From contig NZ_BJMN01000023.1 of assembly GCF_006539185.1 (NCBI RefSeq), positions 106,161 to 170,160 on the forward strand: DNA of 64,000 nt. The letters are read 5' to 3'. Positions within the stretch are counted from its first letter, which is position 1. The number at the start of each line of letters is the position of its first letter. A program made the translations under genes and the position numbers. The DNA comes from Streptomyces gardneri. Its GTDB lineage: Bacteria > Actinomycetota > Actinomycetes > Streptomycetales > Streptomycetaceae. This document shows positions 1 to 8,005 of this stretch, in pieces. Below the pieces are notes generated by a model, which was given only the letters and a program-made list of their open reading frames with translations, made no database searches and was not told where the DNA came from.

Positions 1-796
1 AGCCGGGCGGGATCATCAGGGCGCGGGGCGCGATGAGGGTGACGGGCGCCCCGGGCTCGTCCCCCTCCGCCGTCGTCCGGATGCGGTAGGCCACGCTCTG
101 CTGGAAGCCGGTGTACGGGGTGGCGGTGACCGTGATGTCGTGGAGCCACTTCACATGGGCCATGCCGTACCAGCCGGGGACGACGAGCCGGAGCGGGCTG
201 CCGTGCTGCGGGGGCAGGGGCTCCCCGTTCATCGCGTACGCGACGAGGACGTCCCGCGCCGGGTCTGCGGCGACCCGCAGGGGCAGGCTGCGCCGGTAGT
301 CCTGCTCGACGCCCCGCTCCACCCCGTGGTCGGCGCCGGTGAACACGGCCTCGACGGCGTCCTCGGCGGTCCCGGCCTCCGCGAGCAGCGCGGCGAGCGG
401 GACGCCCGTCCAGTCGGCGGTGCCGACGGCCTCGACGAGCCAGGGCTGGCTGACGGGCCGGGGAGTGAGGCGGGCGCGGCCGTTCCCGGCGCACTCCAGG
501 GTCACGCGGCGGGTGACGGAGGGGCGGGCGCGCAGCGCGTCGAGGTCCAGGGCGAGCGGCCGGAGGACCCGGCCGCCGACGGTGAGCCGCCAGCCGTCCG
601 GGTCCGTGGCGGGGATGTCGTAGTGCACGAGGACGTAGTGGAGGCCGGGCGGGGTCACGTCGTACCGCAGCGCTTCCAGCGGCAGCCCGTGGTTGCGGGC
701 GGCGAGGGCGAGCTCCTCGGCGGAGATGCCCTCCTCCGGGCCCGCGACCCGTCCTGGTCCGCTGACGCCGCCCGGTGCGCTCGGGGAACCGTCCAT
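1..796 (-). CDS. Sulfite oxidase-family molybdopterin oxidoreductase (C-terminus outside window)
   Basis: The reading frame runs from ATG at 796 off the left window edge, giving the first 265 residues. It matches the catalytic Mo-molybdopterin domain of the sulfite oxidase/SorA family. The Mo-ligand cysteine lies in TLECAGNGR, followed by DWTGVPLAALL, a pterin-contact region reading MNGEPLPPQHG, and LRLVVPGWYGMAHVKWL, all family hallmarks. No signal peptide or membrane segment is visible, so this may be a soluble enzyme, unlike the membrane-anchored paralogue at 3114-4703. A GAGGGG stretch just before the ATG could serve as ribosome binding site. It lies 69 bp downstream of the NB-ARC ATPase on the same strand and may be cotranscribed with it. 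The substrate cannot be told; sulfite, sulfoxide or another oxyanion is possible. The C-terminal dimerization domain would lie outside the window. Confidence 0.85.
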   Translation of the reverse strand, partial: MDGSPSAPGGVSGPGRVAGPEEGISAEELALAARNHGLPLEALRYDVTPPGLHYVLVHYDIPATDPDGWRLTVGGRVLRPLALDLDALRARPSVTRRVTLECAGNGRARLTPRPVSQPWLVEAVGTADWTGVPLAALLAEAGTAEDAVEAVFTGADHGVERGVEQDYRRSLPLRVAADPARDVLVAYAMNGEPLPPQHGSPLRLVVPGWYGMAHVKWLHDITVTATPYTGFQQSVAYRIRTTAEGDEPGAPVTLIAPRALMIPPG

Positions 797-865
797 CCCC
801 TCATGGTGCGCCGCACGCCTCGGGGTGTCCTGTCGGTGGGGCGGGGAGCGGGCGCCGGACCGCCG

Positions 866-3010
866 TCAGCCCTGCGAGGAGCCGCGGAGCGCTCGGTCGA
901 GGCCGTCCTGCGGGAGGCCGGTGAGGGCGCGCAGGAAGATCTCCTCGTAGGCGGGCTCGCCGATCGTCGCGCGGGCCGTGTCGGTGTACTTCTCGCGGAG
1001 GGCGCGCAGACCGGGCAGCCCCCGCCGGGGCTGGCCGGTGGAGCGCCAGTAGGCCTCCCCCGTGCCGGAGACGTCGGCCGCCCGCTCGCCGTCGCCCGCG
1101 GCCGCGAGGGCCGTGGCGAGGACGTCGAGGCCGAGGGCGACGCCCAGGCTCGCGCCGAGCCTCCGGGTGCCTTCGAGCATGGCGCGGGCGTGTCCGGCGG
1201 CGGCAGCGGGCTCGCCCTCCAGGAGGCCGGTGAGGGCGAGCTGGTACTCCAGGGCGGTGCGGGTCCAGTGCTCGTCGAGCTGCTCGCAGAGGGCCCGGAG
1301 CGCGAGGGCCTGCTCGCGGGCCTCGGCGAGCCGGCCGAGACCGGTGAGGGCGAAGACCCGCACGAGGCCGCAGCGGAGCCGGGCGGCGGAGTCGGCCGGT
1401 CCGCCGGGCACGGCGTCGAGAACGTGGTCCACGACGACGAACGCGGCCATGGTGCGGCCGGTGGTCAGGGCGAGGAGCCCGGCGAGGGCGGCGGCGTCCA
1501 GGGTGAGGTCGCCCCGCCGGGGTCGCCCGGCCTCGGCGTACGGATCGGGGTGCGCGTCCGGTCCGGGCGCTTCCGCCCGCTCCGCCTCCAGGGCTTCCTC
1601 GTACTCCGTGAAACGGGCCTCGCGGGCGCAGCGTTCGCTGACCTCCTGGGCCGGGCCGAACTCGCCCTGGAGGACGAGGGTCACGCCGAGCGCCCACAGG
1701 GCGCGGGCCCGGGCGCGGCCGCGCGAGCCGCTGAGGAGCAGGGCCTGTTCGAGGCCGTCGCGGGCCTCCCGGAGGCGGCCGCGGCAGGACCAGGCGAAGG
1801 CGACGGAGCCGACGAGGTCGAGGGCCGCGTCGGGGTCGGTGCGCAGCAGCCGGTCGAGGGCGGTGCGGAGGTCGGTGTGGTGGGCGTCGACGGTCCGGTA
1901 CCAGCGCAGTTGGCGGGTGCCGTGCCAGGCGGTCTCGCCCCGGCGCGCCAGACCCCGGAAGTGGGCGGCGTGCCGGTCGGCGACGGTCCCGGTCTCGCCG
2001 GTGCGGTCCAGCCACGTCGCCCCGTACGCGCGGATCGTGTCGAGCATCCGCAGTCGGCCGCCCGCGTCCGGCGGACGGACGACGGAGGCGCGGACCAGAC
2101 CGTCGAGCGCGGCCGGGAGGGTGGCCCGGTCGAGCGGGCCACCGATGCAGACGGCGGTGGCCGACTCCAGGTCGAAGGGGCCGCGGAAGACGGAGAGCCG
2201 GGCCCACAGGAGGCGTTCGAGCGGGGCGCTCAGCTCGTGGCTCCAGCCGATGGCGGCGCGCAGGGTCTGGTGGCGGCTCGGCCACACCCGTTCGGTGTGG
2301 GCGAGGAGGTCGAAGCGGGCGGACGGCGGCGCGTCGAATCGGGTGCCGAGCTGGTCCCGGACGGCTTCGGCGCCCTGGAGGCGGATCTGGGCGGCGGCCA
2401 GTTCCAGGGCGAGGGGGATCCCTTCGAGGCGTACGCAGATCTCGCCGGCCGGACCGGCCGCGGGGAAGTCCTCCCCGGCGGCCCGGCGGAGCAGCTCCAG
2501 GGCGTCGCCTCCGGCGGGCGGCAGCGGGTCGAGGGCCACGACCCGCTCGCCTTCGACGCCGAGGGGGCGTCGGCTGGTGGCGAGGACGGTGAGTCCGGGG
2601 GCGGCCGCGAGGAGTTCGGTGACGAGCCGGGCGCAGGGTTCGGCGAGGTGCTCGCAGGAGTCGAGGACGAGCAGCAGCCGGTCGTCGGCGAGCCGGCGGC
2701 AGAGCCCGGTGGTCGCCATGCCGGGGGTGTGGTCGGAGAGGTCGACGGAGTCGGCGACGAGGGCGACGAGGAGGCGGTCGCCGTCGAGCGGGGTGAGGTC
2801 GGTCCACCAGGCGCCGTCGGGGTACAGGCCGGCGGCCCGGTGCGCTGCGCGCAGCGCCAGGCGGGTCTTCCCCACTCCCCCGACGCCGGTCACGGTGACG
2901 AGGCGGTGCTCCGCCAACGCGGCGGATATTCGGCCCAGTTCCGTGCGGCGTCCCACGAAACCGGGGTTCTCGTCCGGCAGATGTCCACGCACGGGAGCAG
3001 TCTCCCTCAT
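866..3010 (-). CDS. NB-ARC/AfsR-like STAND ATPase with TPR-like C-terminus, no DNA-binding domain
   Basis: A 714-residue STAND-type ATPase. The P-loop GVGGVGKT is at residues 42-49, preceded by FVGRRTEL, a typical start of NB-ARC modules in AfsR/SARP and LuxR-LAL regulators. A Walker B-like LLLVLDSCEH and a LATSRRPLGV sensor region follow, then GIPLALELAAAQ. The C-terminal half is helical and alanine-rich and resembles the TPR region of AfsR-like proteins. Unlike AfsR or LAL regulators, I see neither an N-terminal OmpR-type winged helix nor a C-terminal LuxR helix-turn-helix. It may therefore be a signalling ATPase rather than a direct transcription factor. No clear ribosome binding site precedes the ATG at 3010. 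The molybdoenzyme at 1-796 follows on the same strand. Confidence 0.8.
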   Translation of the reverse strand: MRETAPVRGHLPDENPGFVGRRTELGRISAALAEHRLVTVTGVGGVGKTRLALRAAHRAAGLYPDGAWWTDLTPLDGDRLLVALVADSVDLSDHTPGMATTGLCRRLADDRLLLVLDSCEHLAEPCARLVTELLAAAPGLTVLATSRRPLGVEGERVVALDPLPPAGGDALELLRRAAGEDFPAAGPAGEICVRLEGIPLALELAAAQIRLQGAEAVRDQLGTRFDAPPSARFDLLAHTERVWPSRHQTLRAAIGWSHELSAPLERLLWARLSVFRGPFDLESATAVCIGGPLDRATLPAALDGLVRASVVRPPDAGGRLRMLDTIRAYGATWLDRTGETGTVADRHAAHFRGLARRGETAWHGTRQLRWYRTVDAHHTDLRTALDRLLRTDPDAALDLVGSVAFAWSCRGRLREARDGLEQALLLSGSRGRARARALWALGVTLVLQGEFGPAQEVSERCAREARFTEYEEALEAERAEAPGPDAHPDPYAEAGRPRRGDLTLDAAALAGLLALTTGRTMAAFVVVDHVLDAVPGGPADSAARLRCGLVRVFALTGLGRLAEAREQALALRALCEQLDEHWTRTALEYQLALTGLLEGEPAAAAGHARAMLEGTRRLGASLGVALGLDVLATALAAAGDGERAADVSGTGEAYWRSTGQPRRGLPGLRALREKYTDTARATIGEPAYEEIFLRALTGLPQDGLDRALRGSSQG

Positions 3011-3113
3011 GAGAGCGACGAACGGGCGTCCGGCACCGGTTCGTTACGGACCTCGGACCGAGGCGTCGACGCCTTCCCCGACCGTTCACCATGCCGCACC
3101 GCGGCCGTTACGG

Positions 3114-4703
3114 CTACCCCTCTCCGACGGTCACGACGACCGAGTGCCATCCCTGCGCTCCGTCGGGCATGGTGTCGGTGCGCTCTTCCGGCTGGGTGGC
3201 GCCGGTGCCGTCGGTGGCGCGGACGGTGAGGGTGTGCCGACCCGGGGTCGCCGTCCACGGGTACAGCCACTGGCGCCAGGTGTCGCTGCTGTCCTCGGCG
3301 GCGAGCCGGGCCTCCTGCCAGGGGCCCTCGTCGATCCGTACCTCGACCCGGCGGATGCCCCGGTGCTGGGCCCAGGCGACGCCGGCGACCATCACGGTGC
3401 CGGCGGCGGGGCGGGCGAAGGAGCGGGGGGTGTCGATGCGGGACTGGGTCTTGACGGGTGCCTGGGCGGCCCAGCCGCGCGGGACCCAGTAGGCGTCGTA
3501 GGCGGCGAAGGTGGTGAGCTCGATCGACTCGATCCACTTGCAGGCGGAGACGTATCCGTAGAGGCCGGGGACGACCATCCGGACGGGGAAGCCGTGGGTG
3601 AAGGGCAGGGGTTCGCCGTTCATGCCGAAGGCGAGGAGGGCGTCACGGCCGTCCATGACCTGCTCGACGGGGGTGCCGATGGTCATGCCGTCGACGGAGC
3701 GGGCGACCAGCTGGTCGGCGGGGCCGCCTTCGGAGGGCGGGCGGACGCCGGCCTCGCGGAGGAGTTCGGCGAGGGACACGCCGAGCCAGCGGGCATTGCC
3801 GACGTACGGGCCGCCGACCTCGTTGGAGACGCAGGCGAGCGTGATGTCCCGCTCCACGATCCGCCGGGTCATGAGCTCCGGCAGGGTGAGCGTGAGTTCC
3901 TCGCGGACGCCGCTGCCGTGGAGGCGCAGCCGCCAGCCGTCGGCGTCGACCCTGGGGACGACGAGCGCGGTGTCGACACGGTAGAAGTCGCGGTTGGGGG
4001 TGAGGAAGGGGCTGATGCCGGGTACGCGGAGCTGGGCTCCGGCAGGGACGGCCGGTGCGGGGGATGCGGGCCGGGGCAGCCGCAGGGCCGCCCGGGAGGC
4101 GGCGGCGTTCCCCTCGACGGGGCTTCCGACCGCCCTGGCGACGGCGGCGGCGCCGGTCGCGGCGAGGCCCGCGGACGCGGCCACGACCAGGAAGTTCCGC
4201 CGGTCGGCACGGGCGGCCCCGGATCCGGAACGGGCCCTCCGGGCGAAGAGGAGGCCGATCAGGGCGTAGAGCAGGACCGCGCCCGCGCAGGCGCCCACCA
4301 GCGAGGGCACGGCGTCGAGGGCGGAGTCCGAGTCGGGGCGGGTGACGGCGGCCAGGGCCCCGAGGAGACCGAAGGCTCCGACCGCCGCCGAGCCGAGCAG
4401 CCGGTGGCGCAGGGCGAGCAGCCCGATCCCGACGGCGAGGAGGCCGAGGATGATCAGGATGCCGAGTTGGAGGACGGCCTTGTCGCTCTCTCCGAACGTG
4501 CGGATCGCCCACTCCTTGACGGCCGCGGGCGTCCGGTCGACGACGGCCCCGCCGACCGCCGGCACGGGGCTCGCCTCGGGCCGCACCCAGAAGGCGGCGA
4601 GGTCCGCGACGGCGAGCGAGACGTACGCGGCGAGCAGGCCGCCGACGGCGGCCAGAAGTCGGTCCGTGCGGGTCGGCTCGGAGGGTGGTTTGGAGAGGGT
4701 CAT
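3114..4703 (-). CDS. Membrane-anchored sulfite oxidase-family molybdopterin oxidoreductase
   Basis: A 529-residue protein with about four N-terminal membrane segments (roughly residues 15-35, 75-95, 100-120 and 132-152). A positively charged RADRRNFLVV stretch with a twin arginine and another hydrophobic run follows, and then an extracytoplasmic sulfite oxidase-type domain. The Mo-ligand cysteine sits in ITLACVSNEVGG. Further family motifs are ARWLGVSLAELL, MNGEPLPFTHGFP and VPGLYGYVSACKW. The C-terminus (EVRIDEGPWQEARL and beyond) matches the Mo-co dimerization domain. An upstream in-frame ATG at 4712 overlaps the -10 element of a SigK-like promoter, so I take the ATG at 4703, which would be near or at the 5' end of a leaderless mRNA. 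It probably belongs to the SigK-RskA regulon with the fasciclin lipoprotein. The redox partner and substrate are not evident. Confidence 0.88.
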   Translation of the reverse strand: MTLSKPPSEPTRTDRLLAAVGGLLAAYVSLAVADLAAFWVRPEASPVPAVGGAVVDRTPAAVKEWAIRTFGESDKAVLQLGILIILGLLAVGIGLLALRHRLLGSAAVGAFGLLGALAAVTRPDSDSALDAVPSLVGACAGAVLLYALIGLLFARRARSGSGAARADRRNFLVVAASAGLAATGAAAVARAVGSPVEGNAAASRAALRLPRPASPAPAVPAGAQLRVPGISPFLTPNRDFYRVDTALVVPRVDADGWRLRLHGSGVREELTLTLPELMTRRIVERDITLACVSNEVGGPYVGNARWLGVSLAELLREAGVRPPSEGGPADQLVARSVDGMTIGTPVEQVMDGRDALLAFGMNGEPLPFTHGFPVRMVVPGLYGYVSACKWIESIELTTFAAYDAYWVPRGWAAQAPVKTQSRIDTPRSFARPAAGTVMVAGVAWAQHRGIRRVEVRIDEGPWQEARLAAEDSSDTWRQWLYPWTATPGRHTLTVRATDGTGATQPEERTDTMPDGAQGWHSVVVTVGEG

Positions 4704-4710
4704 GCTCCTC

Positions 4711-4737
4711 ATTCGGCATGGACGGCGCTCCGGATGG
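4711..4737 (-). promoter_or_regulatory. SigK-like promoter of the membrane molybdoenzyme gene
   Basis: On the minus strand the -35 element CCATCC (4737-4732) is followed by a 15-nt spacer and the -10 element CCGAAT (4716-4711). The same architecture with the same 15-nt spacer precedes the fasciclin gene (5529-5503), and a weaker copy precedes sigK (5611-5637). The expected start of transcription falls about at the ATG at 4703, implying a leaderless or nearly leaderless message. The match to mycobacterial SigK promoters is from memory and unchecked. Confidence 0.6.
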
Positions 4738-4824
4738 GCCGATTCACCTGGAAGGCGGACAGTTGTGGGGTGCTTCGGCCGTTCCGGGAGCGCCGCTCGC
4801 CCCTCGCTCTCGGGGGTTCCGTGG

Positions 4825-5454
4825 CTACTCGGGCATCAGCACGGTGTCGATGATGTGGACCGTGGCATTGGCGGTGGGGACGTTTCCGCAGACCACCTTC
4901 GCGGAGTCGTCGACCGTGAAGGACTCGCCGGAGCCCTCGGTGGTCAGCGTGCTCTTCTGGAGGGTCTCGAAGGAGCCGTTCTCCAGCTGCTCCGGGCTCA
5001 GCTTCCGGCCCACCACGTGGTACGTGAGGATGTCAGTCAGCAGCGCCTTGTCGGCGAGGACCTTGTCCAGGTCGGCCTTCGGGATCTTGGCGAAGGCTGC
5101 GTCGGTCGGCGCGAACACCGTGATGTTCTCCGCGTTGTTCAGTGTGTCGACGAGGCCGGCCTTCTTGACGGCCGCGACCAGCGTGGACAGTTCGGGGTTG
5201 TTCGAGGCGGCCGTGGCCACCGGGTCCTTCGCCATCCCGTCGAAGGAGCCAGCGCCCTCCTTCGGTACCGAGGCGCACCCGGGGCCGAAGGGGCCGTCGG
5301 CCGTCGTGGCGGTCGCGCCCGACTGCGACGGGGCCGCCGCGGGGGCCGCCGCTCCGTCACCGCTCGCCTCGGCCGAACAGGCGGTCAGGCCCAGCGGCAG
5401 AAGCAGGGCGGCGGTCGCGGCGACGGTGGCGCGGCGGAAGGTCTGGGTGTTCAT
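4825..5454 (-). CDS. Fasciclin (FAS1) domain lipoprotein, MPT70/MPT83-like
   Basis: A 209-residue secreted lipoprotein. It starts with a lipoprotein signal peptide with lipobox LTAC (lipidated Cys26), then an Ala/Ser/Thr-rich linker to about residue 60, then one FAS1 domain. The family signatures are ITVFAPTDAAFAKI in the middle and a YHVV box (LTYHVVGRKL), ending with a VHIIDTVLMP strand. The start is the ATG at 5454, five bases after an AGGAG ribosome binding site; the GTG two codons upstream is less well placed. The gene diverges from sigK-rskA. In Mycobacterium the fasciclin proteins MPT70 and MPT83 are the hallmark SigK-dependent genes, so position, family and promoter agree. FAS1 domains usually mediate adhesion; a role together with the neighbouring molybdoenzyme is inferred from context only. 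Confidence 0.92.
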   Translation of the reverse strand: MNTQTFRRATVAATAALLLPLGLTACSAEASGDGAAAPAAAPSQSGATATTADGPFGPGCASVPKEGAGSFDGMAKDPVATAASNNPELSTLVAAVKKAGLVDTLNNAENITVFAPTDAAFAKIPKADLDKVLADKALLTDILTYHVVGRKLSPEQLENGSFETLQKSTLTTEGSGESFTVDDSAKVVCGNVPTANATVHIIDTVLMPE

Positions 5455-5502
5455 GATCACTCCTGGGGCTTCGGGTCCACCGGTCGGCGACCCTCATCGG
5501 CC

Positions 5503-5529
5503 ATTCGGTGCGGGGCCGCGTCCGGATGC
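5503..5529 (-). promoter_or_regulatory. SigK-like promoter of the fasciclin gene
   Basis: On the minus strand GCATCC (5529-5524), a 15-nt spacer and CCGAAT (5508-5503) are found about 49 bp before the ATG at 5454. It shares CATCCGGA and CCGAATG with the promoter at 4711-4737 at identical spacing. A leader of about 40 nt that includes the AGGAG ribosome binding site is expected. Confidence 0.6.
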
Positions 5530-5610
5530 CTCCGTGAACCCGAAGGAGTGAAGAGGATCGACCGACCCGCCTCGGCGGGCGGAGCTGTGCGGAGAAGTCT
5601 CCGGCACGAC

Positions 5611-5637
5611 CCGTCCGCCGGGCCGTCGGCTCCGAAG
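5611..5637 (+). promoter_or_regulatory. Possible autoregulatory SigK-like promoter of sigK
   Basis: CCGTCC (5611-5616), a 15-nt spacer and CCGAAG (5632-5637) match the two neighbouring promoters at most positions and exactly in spacing. The expected transcript would start about 30 nt before the GTG of sigK and include its GGAGG ribosome binding site. The match is weaker than the other two, so autoregulation is only a proposal. Confidence 0.4.
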
Positions 5638-5675
5638 ACCTCCCGTACCCAAGTGATTCCTGGAGGAAATCGCCG

Positions 5676-6260
5676 GTGACAGAGAACGTGTGGATCGGCG
5701 GTGTCCGACCCGCGGCTCCGGATCTTCCCGAGCTGATGGGGCGTGTGGCGCTCGGCGACCAGCAGGCCTTCACGGCCGTCTTCGAGGCCGTGTCCGGGCC
5801 GGTGCTGGGTCTCGTCCGCAGCGTCCTGCGGGACTCCGCCCAGTCGGAGGAGGTCGCCCAGGAGGTGCTGGTCGAGGTGTGGCGGACCGCGGCCCGCTAC
5901 CAGCCCGCACGAGGGGCGGTGATGACCTGGGTCCTGACGCTGGCGCATCGCAGGGCCGTCGACCGGGTGCGCTCCGAGCAGGCGGCGTCGAACCGTGAGA
6001 AGCGGGTGGCGCTCCTGGAGCACACGGCCGCCTACGACGAGGTGGTGGAACAGGTGGAGGGCAGGCTGGAACGGGAGCAGGTCCGGCGCTGTCTGCGGGG
6101 TCTCACCGAGCTGCAGCGTCAGTCGGTGACCCTGGCGTACTACCGGGGCCTCACCTACCGCGAGGTCTCGGAGCTGCTGTCCGTGCCGCTGGGCACCGTC
6201 AAGGCGCGGATGCGCGACGGGCTCATCCGGCTCCGGGACTGTCTGGGGGTGGGGGTGTGA
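5676..6260 (+). CDS. sigK: ECF RNA polymerase sigma factor, SigK family
   Basis: A 194-residue group IV sigma factor that recruits RNA polymerase to its target promoters when freed from its anti-sigma factor. The sigma-2 region reads DSAQSEEVAQEVLVEVWRTA and GAVMTWVLTLAHRRAVDRVR, and the sigma-4 region reads LTELQRQSVTLAYYRGLTYREVSELL and PLGTVKARMRDGLIRLR, each with the usual helix-turn-helix. Length and motifs fit SigK. The GTG start at 5676 follows a GGAGG ribosome binding site. The stop overlaps the GTG of rskA in a GTGA junction, indicating translational coupling with the inhibitor. It diverges from the fasciclin gene, and SigK-type promoter elements sit in both directions of the shared region. 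Confidence 0.93.
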   Translation: MTENVWIGGVRPAAPDLPELMGRVALGDQQAFTAVFEAVSGPVLGLVRSVLRDSAQSEEVAQEVLVEVWRTAARYQPARGAVMTWVLTLAHRRAVDRVRSEQAASNREKRVALLEHTAAYDEVVEQVEGRLEREQVRRCLRGLTELQRQSVTLAYYRGLTYREVSELLSVPLGTVKARMRDGLIRLRDCLGVGV

Positions 6261-7012
6261 ACGCCGTCGATCCGCACATGCTGACCGGCGCGTACGCGCT
6301 CGACGCCCTGGACTCCGGGGAGCACGAGGCCGTCCGGCGCCATCTGGCGGAGTGCCCGTCGTGCGCCCAGGAGGTGCAGGAGTTCTCCGAGACCGTGGCC
6401 CGACTCGGTCTCGCCGTCGCGGTGACGCCGCCCGCCACCCTGCGGACGGGAGTGCTTGAGCGGATCGCGACCGTACGCCAGGAGCCGCCGGCGACCACGA
6501 GGGCGGCACGGACCTCGCGCGGGCCGCGTGGCTTCCGGCGGTGGTCGCGCTGGGCGCTGGCGGCCTGTCTCGCCGGGGCCGTCGGCCTCGGCGGTGTCGC
6601 GGTCCGGCAGCAGGGGCTGGCCGAGGAAGCCCGGCAGGAGGCGGCCCGCGCGCGTCAGGCGAACGACGCCGTGGCGGAGGTCCTGGCCGCTCCGGACGCC
6701 CGGGTCTCCACCAGCCGGCTGGACGGGGGCGCCGTGGGTACGGTCGTCGTCTCGGCCGCGCTCGACCGCGCAGTGTTCGCGGCTTCCGGGATGGCGCCGC
6801 CGCCGGCCGGCAAGATCTACCAGCTCTGGTACGACGACGGGGGCACCATGCGGTCCGCCGGGCTGATGGATCCGGGGTCCACGGCCGGGGTGGCCCTCCT
6901 CCAGGGGCCCGTGGACGGGGCGAAGGGGATGGGGGTCACCGTCGAACCTGCCGGCGGCTCGGGACGGCCGACCTCCGACCCGGTGGCGGTGCTCGCCTTC
7001 CCCATGGATTAG
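6257..7012 (+). CDS. rskA: Membrane anti-sigma factor, RskA family
   Basis: A 251-residue transmembrane anti-sigma factor expected to hold SigK inactive at the membrane. The N-terminal zinc-binding anti-sigma motif is His29-x3-Cys33-x2-Cys36 in HLAECPSCAQE. One membrane helix lies at about residues 97-117, after a basic stretch RGPRGFRRWSRW. The extracytoplasmic RskA-type domain contains GMAPPPAGKIYQLWY and ends with AVLAFPMD. Release would involve regulated proteolysis, as known for mycobacterial RskA. Its GTG start overlaps the sigK stop codon. The 3' end runs into a short tandem repeat. Confidence 0.92.
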   Translation: MNAVDPHMLTGAYALDALDSGEHEAVRRHLAECPSCAQEVQEFSETVARLGLAVAVTPPATLRTGVLERIATVRQEPPATTRAARTSRGPRGFRRWSRWALAACLAGAVGLGGVAVRQQGLAEEARQEAARARQANDAVAEVLAAPDARVSTSRLDGGAVGTVVVSAALDRAVFAASGMAPPPAGKIYQLWYDDGGTMRSAGLMDPGSTAGVALLQGPVDGAKGMGVTVEPAGGSGRPTSDPVAVLAFPMD

Positions 7013-7070
7013 CGCACCGTCCCCACGGGTCAGCGCACCGCTCCCACGGATCAGCGCACCGTCCCTCACC
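7008..7070 (+). repeat. Three tandem copies of a 21-bp repeat at the rskA 3' end
   Basis: Units 7008-7028, 7029-7049 and 7050-7070 share the core TCAGCGCACCG and mostly the ending TCCCACGG. The first copy contains the rskA stop codon. The repeats fill most of the short gap between the convergent rskA and gluD genes. No clear rho-independent hairpin was seen there. Confidence 0.75.
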
Positions 7071-7087
7071 CAACGGCCGTCCGGAGG

Positions 7088-8005
7088 TCATTTCGTCCCG
7101 TCGGCCGGGCCCATGTGCTCGCCCGGCGTGGCCAGTTCCTCCACGGCCCCCGCCCCCACGACCGCACCGGTGGACTTCTTGCCGCGCCGCAGTCGGCCTT
7201 CGAGCCAGGAGGCGAAGGTGGTGAGCGCGAAGTTGAGGACGACGAAGATCACGGCGACGACGGTGAAGCAGGCGATCGTGTTGGCGCCGTAGTTCGCGCT
7301 CATCGGGCGGACGGAGGCGAGGAGTTCGGAGAAGCCGAGCATCGCGCCGCCGAGCGCGGTGTCCTTGACGATGACGACGAGCTGGCTGACGAGAGCGGGC
7401 AGCATGGCGGTGACGGCCTGAGGGAGCAGGACGTAGCTCATGGTCTGGCCCTTGCGCATGCCGATGGCCTTCGCCGCGTCGGTCTGGCCGCTGGGCAGGG
7501 AGAGGATGCCGGCGCGGACGACCTCGGCGAGCACGGAGGCGTTGTAGAGGACGAGGCCGGTGACGACCGCGTACATCGGGCGGATGTCCGGGCTGATGTC
7601 GGTGAACTCGGAGTACGCGGCGTTGGCGAAGAGCATGAGGATCAGGACGGGGATGGCCCGGAAGAACTCGACGACGGTTCCGGCCGCGCCGCGGAGCCAG
7701 CGGTGGTCGGAGAGCCGGAAGATGCCGAGGAGGGCGCCGAGCGGCAGCGCGATCACCATGGCGAGCGCGGCGGCGATCACGGTGTTCTTGAGGGCGGGCA
7801 GGAGGTACGTCTCCCAGACGCGGGCATCGGTGAAGAAGGGCGCCCACTTGGCCCATTCGAGCTGGTTCTTGTCGGCGAGGCTCACCACGACCCACCACAC
7901 CACGGCGGCCAGGGCGACCAGGAACAGCAGCGTCCAGAGGAGGTTGCGCCGCCGGGCGCGCGGCCCGGGGACGTCGTAGAGGACCGTAGGTCTGTCCTTC
8001 TTCAC
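7088..8005 (-). CDS. gluD: Glutamate/amino acid ABC transporter permease, GluD-like
   Basis: A 305-residue inner-membrane permease of the polar amino acid (HisMQ) type. It has a hydrophobic N-terminal segment, a periplasmic loop, then the conserved core LPALKNTVIAAALAMVIALPLG. The cytoplasmic EAA-type loop reads EVVRAGILSLPSGQTDAAKAIGM and docks with the ATPase. The C-terminal tail is long and charged. The GTG start at 8005 overlaps the gluC stop in a GTGA junction, so it is translationally coupled. It is the last gene of the gluABCD operon, which imports glutamate or a related amino acid at the expense of ATP. Confidence 0.92.
   Translation of the reverse strand: MKKDRPTVLYDVPGPRARRRNLLWTLLFLVALAAVVWWVVVSLADKNQLEWAKWAPFFTDARVWETYLLPALKNTVIAAALAMVIALPLGALLGIFRLSDHRWLRGAAGTVVEFFRAIPVLILMLFANAAYSEFTDISPDIRPMYAVVTGLVLYNASVLAEVVRAGILSLPSGQTDAAKAIGMRKGQTMSYVLLPQAVTAMLPALVSQLVVIVKDTALGGAMLGFSELLASVRPMSANYGANTIACFTVVAVIFVVLNFALTTFASWLEGRLRRGKKSTGAVVGAGAVEELATPGEHMGPADGTK

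Noticed and set aside
140..3229. 1029-residue plus-strand open frame
   Set aside because: It is antisense to the ATPase and molybdoenzyme genes, has a Gly/Ala/Glu/Arg-skewed composition without motifs, and reflects GC bias.
1062..4853. 1263-residue plus-strand open frame
   Set aside because: Antisense shadow over two clearly recognisable genes, with Arg/Ser-rich nonsense composition.
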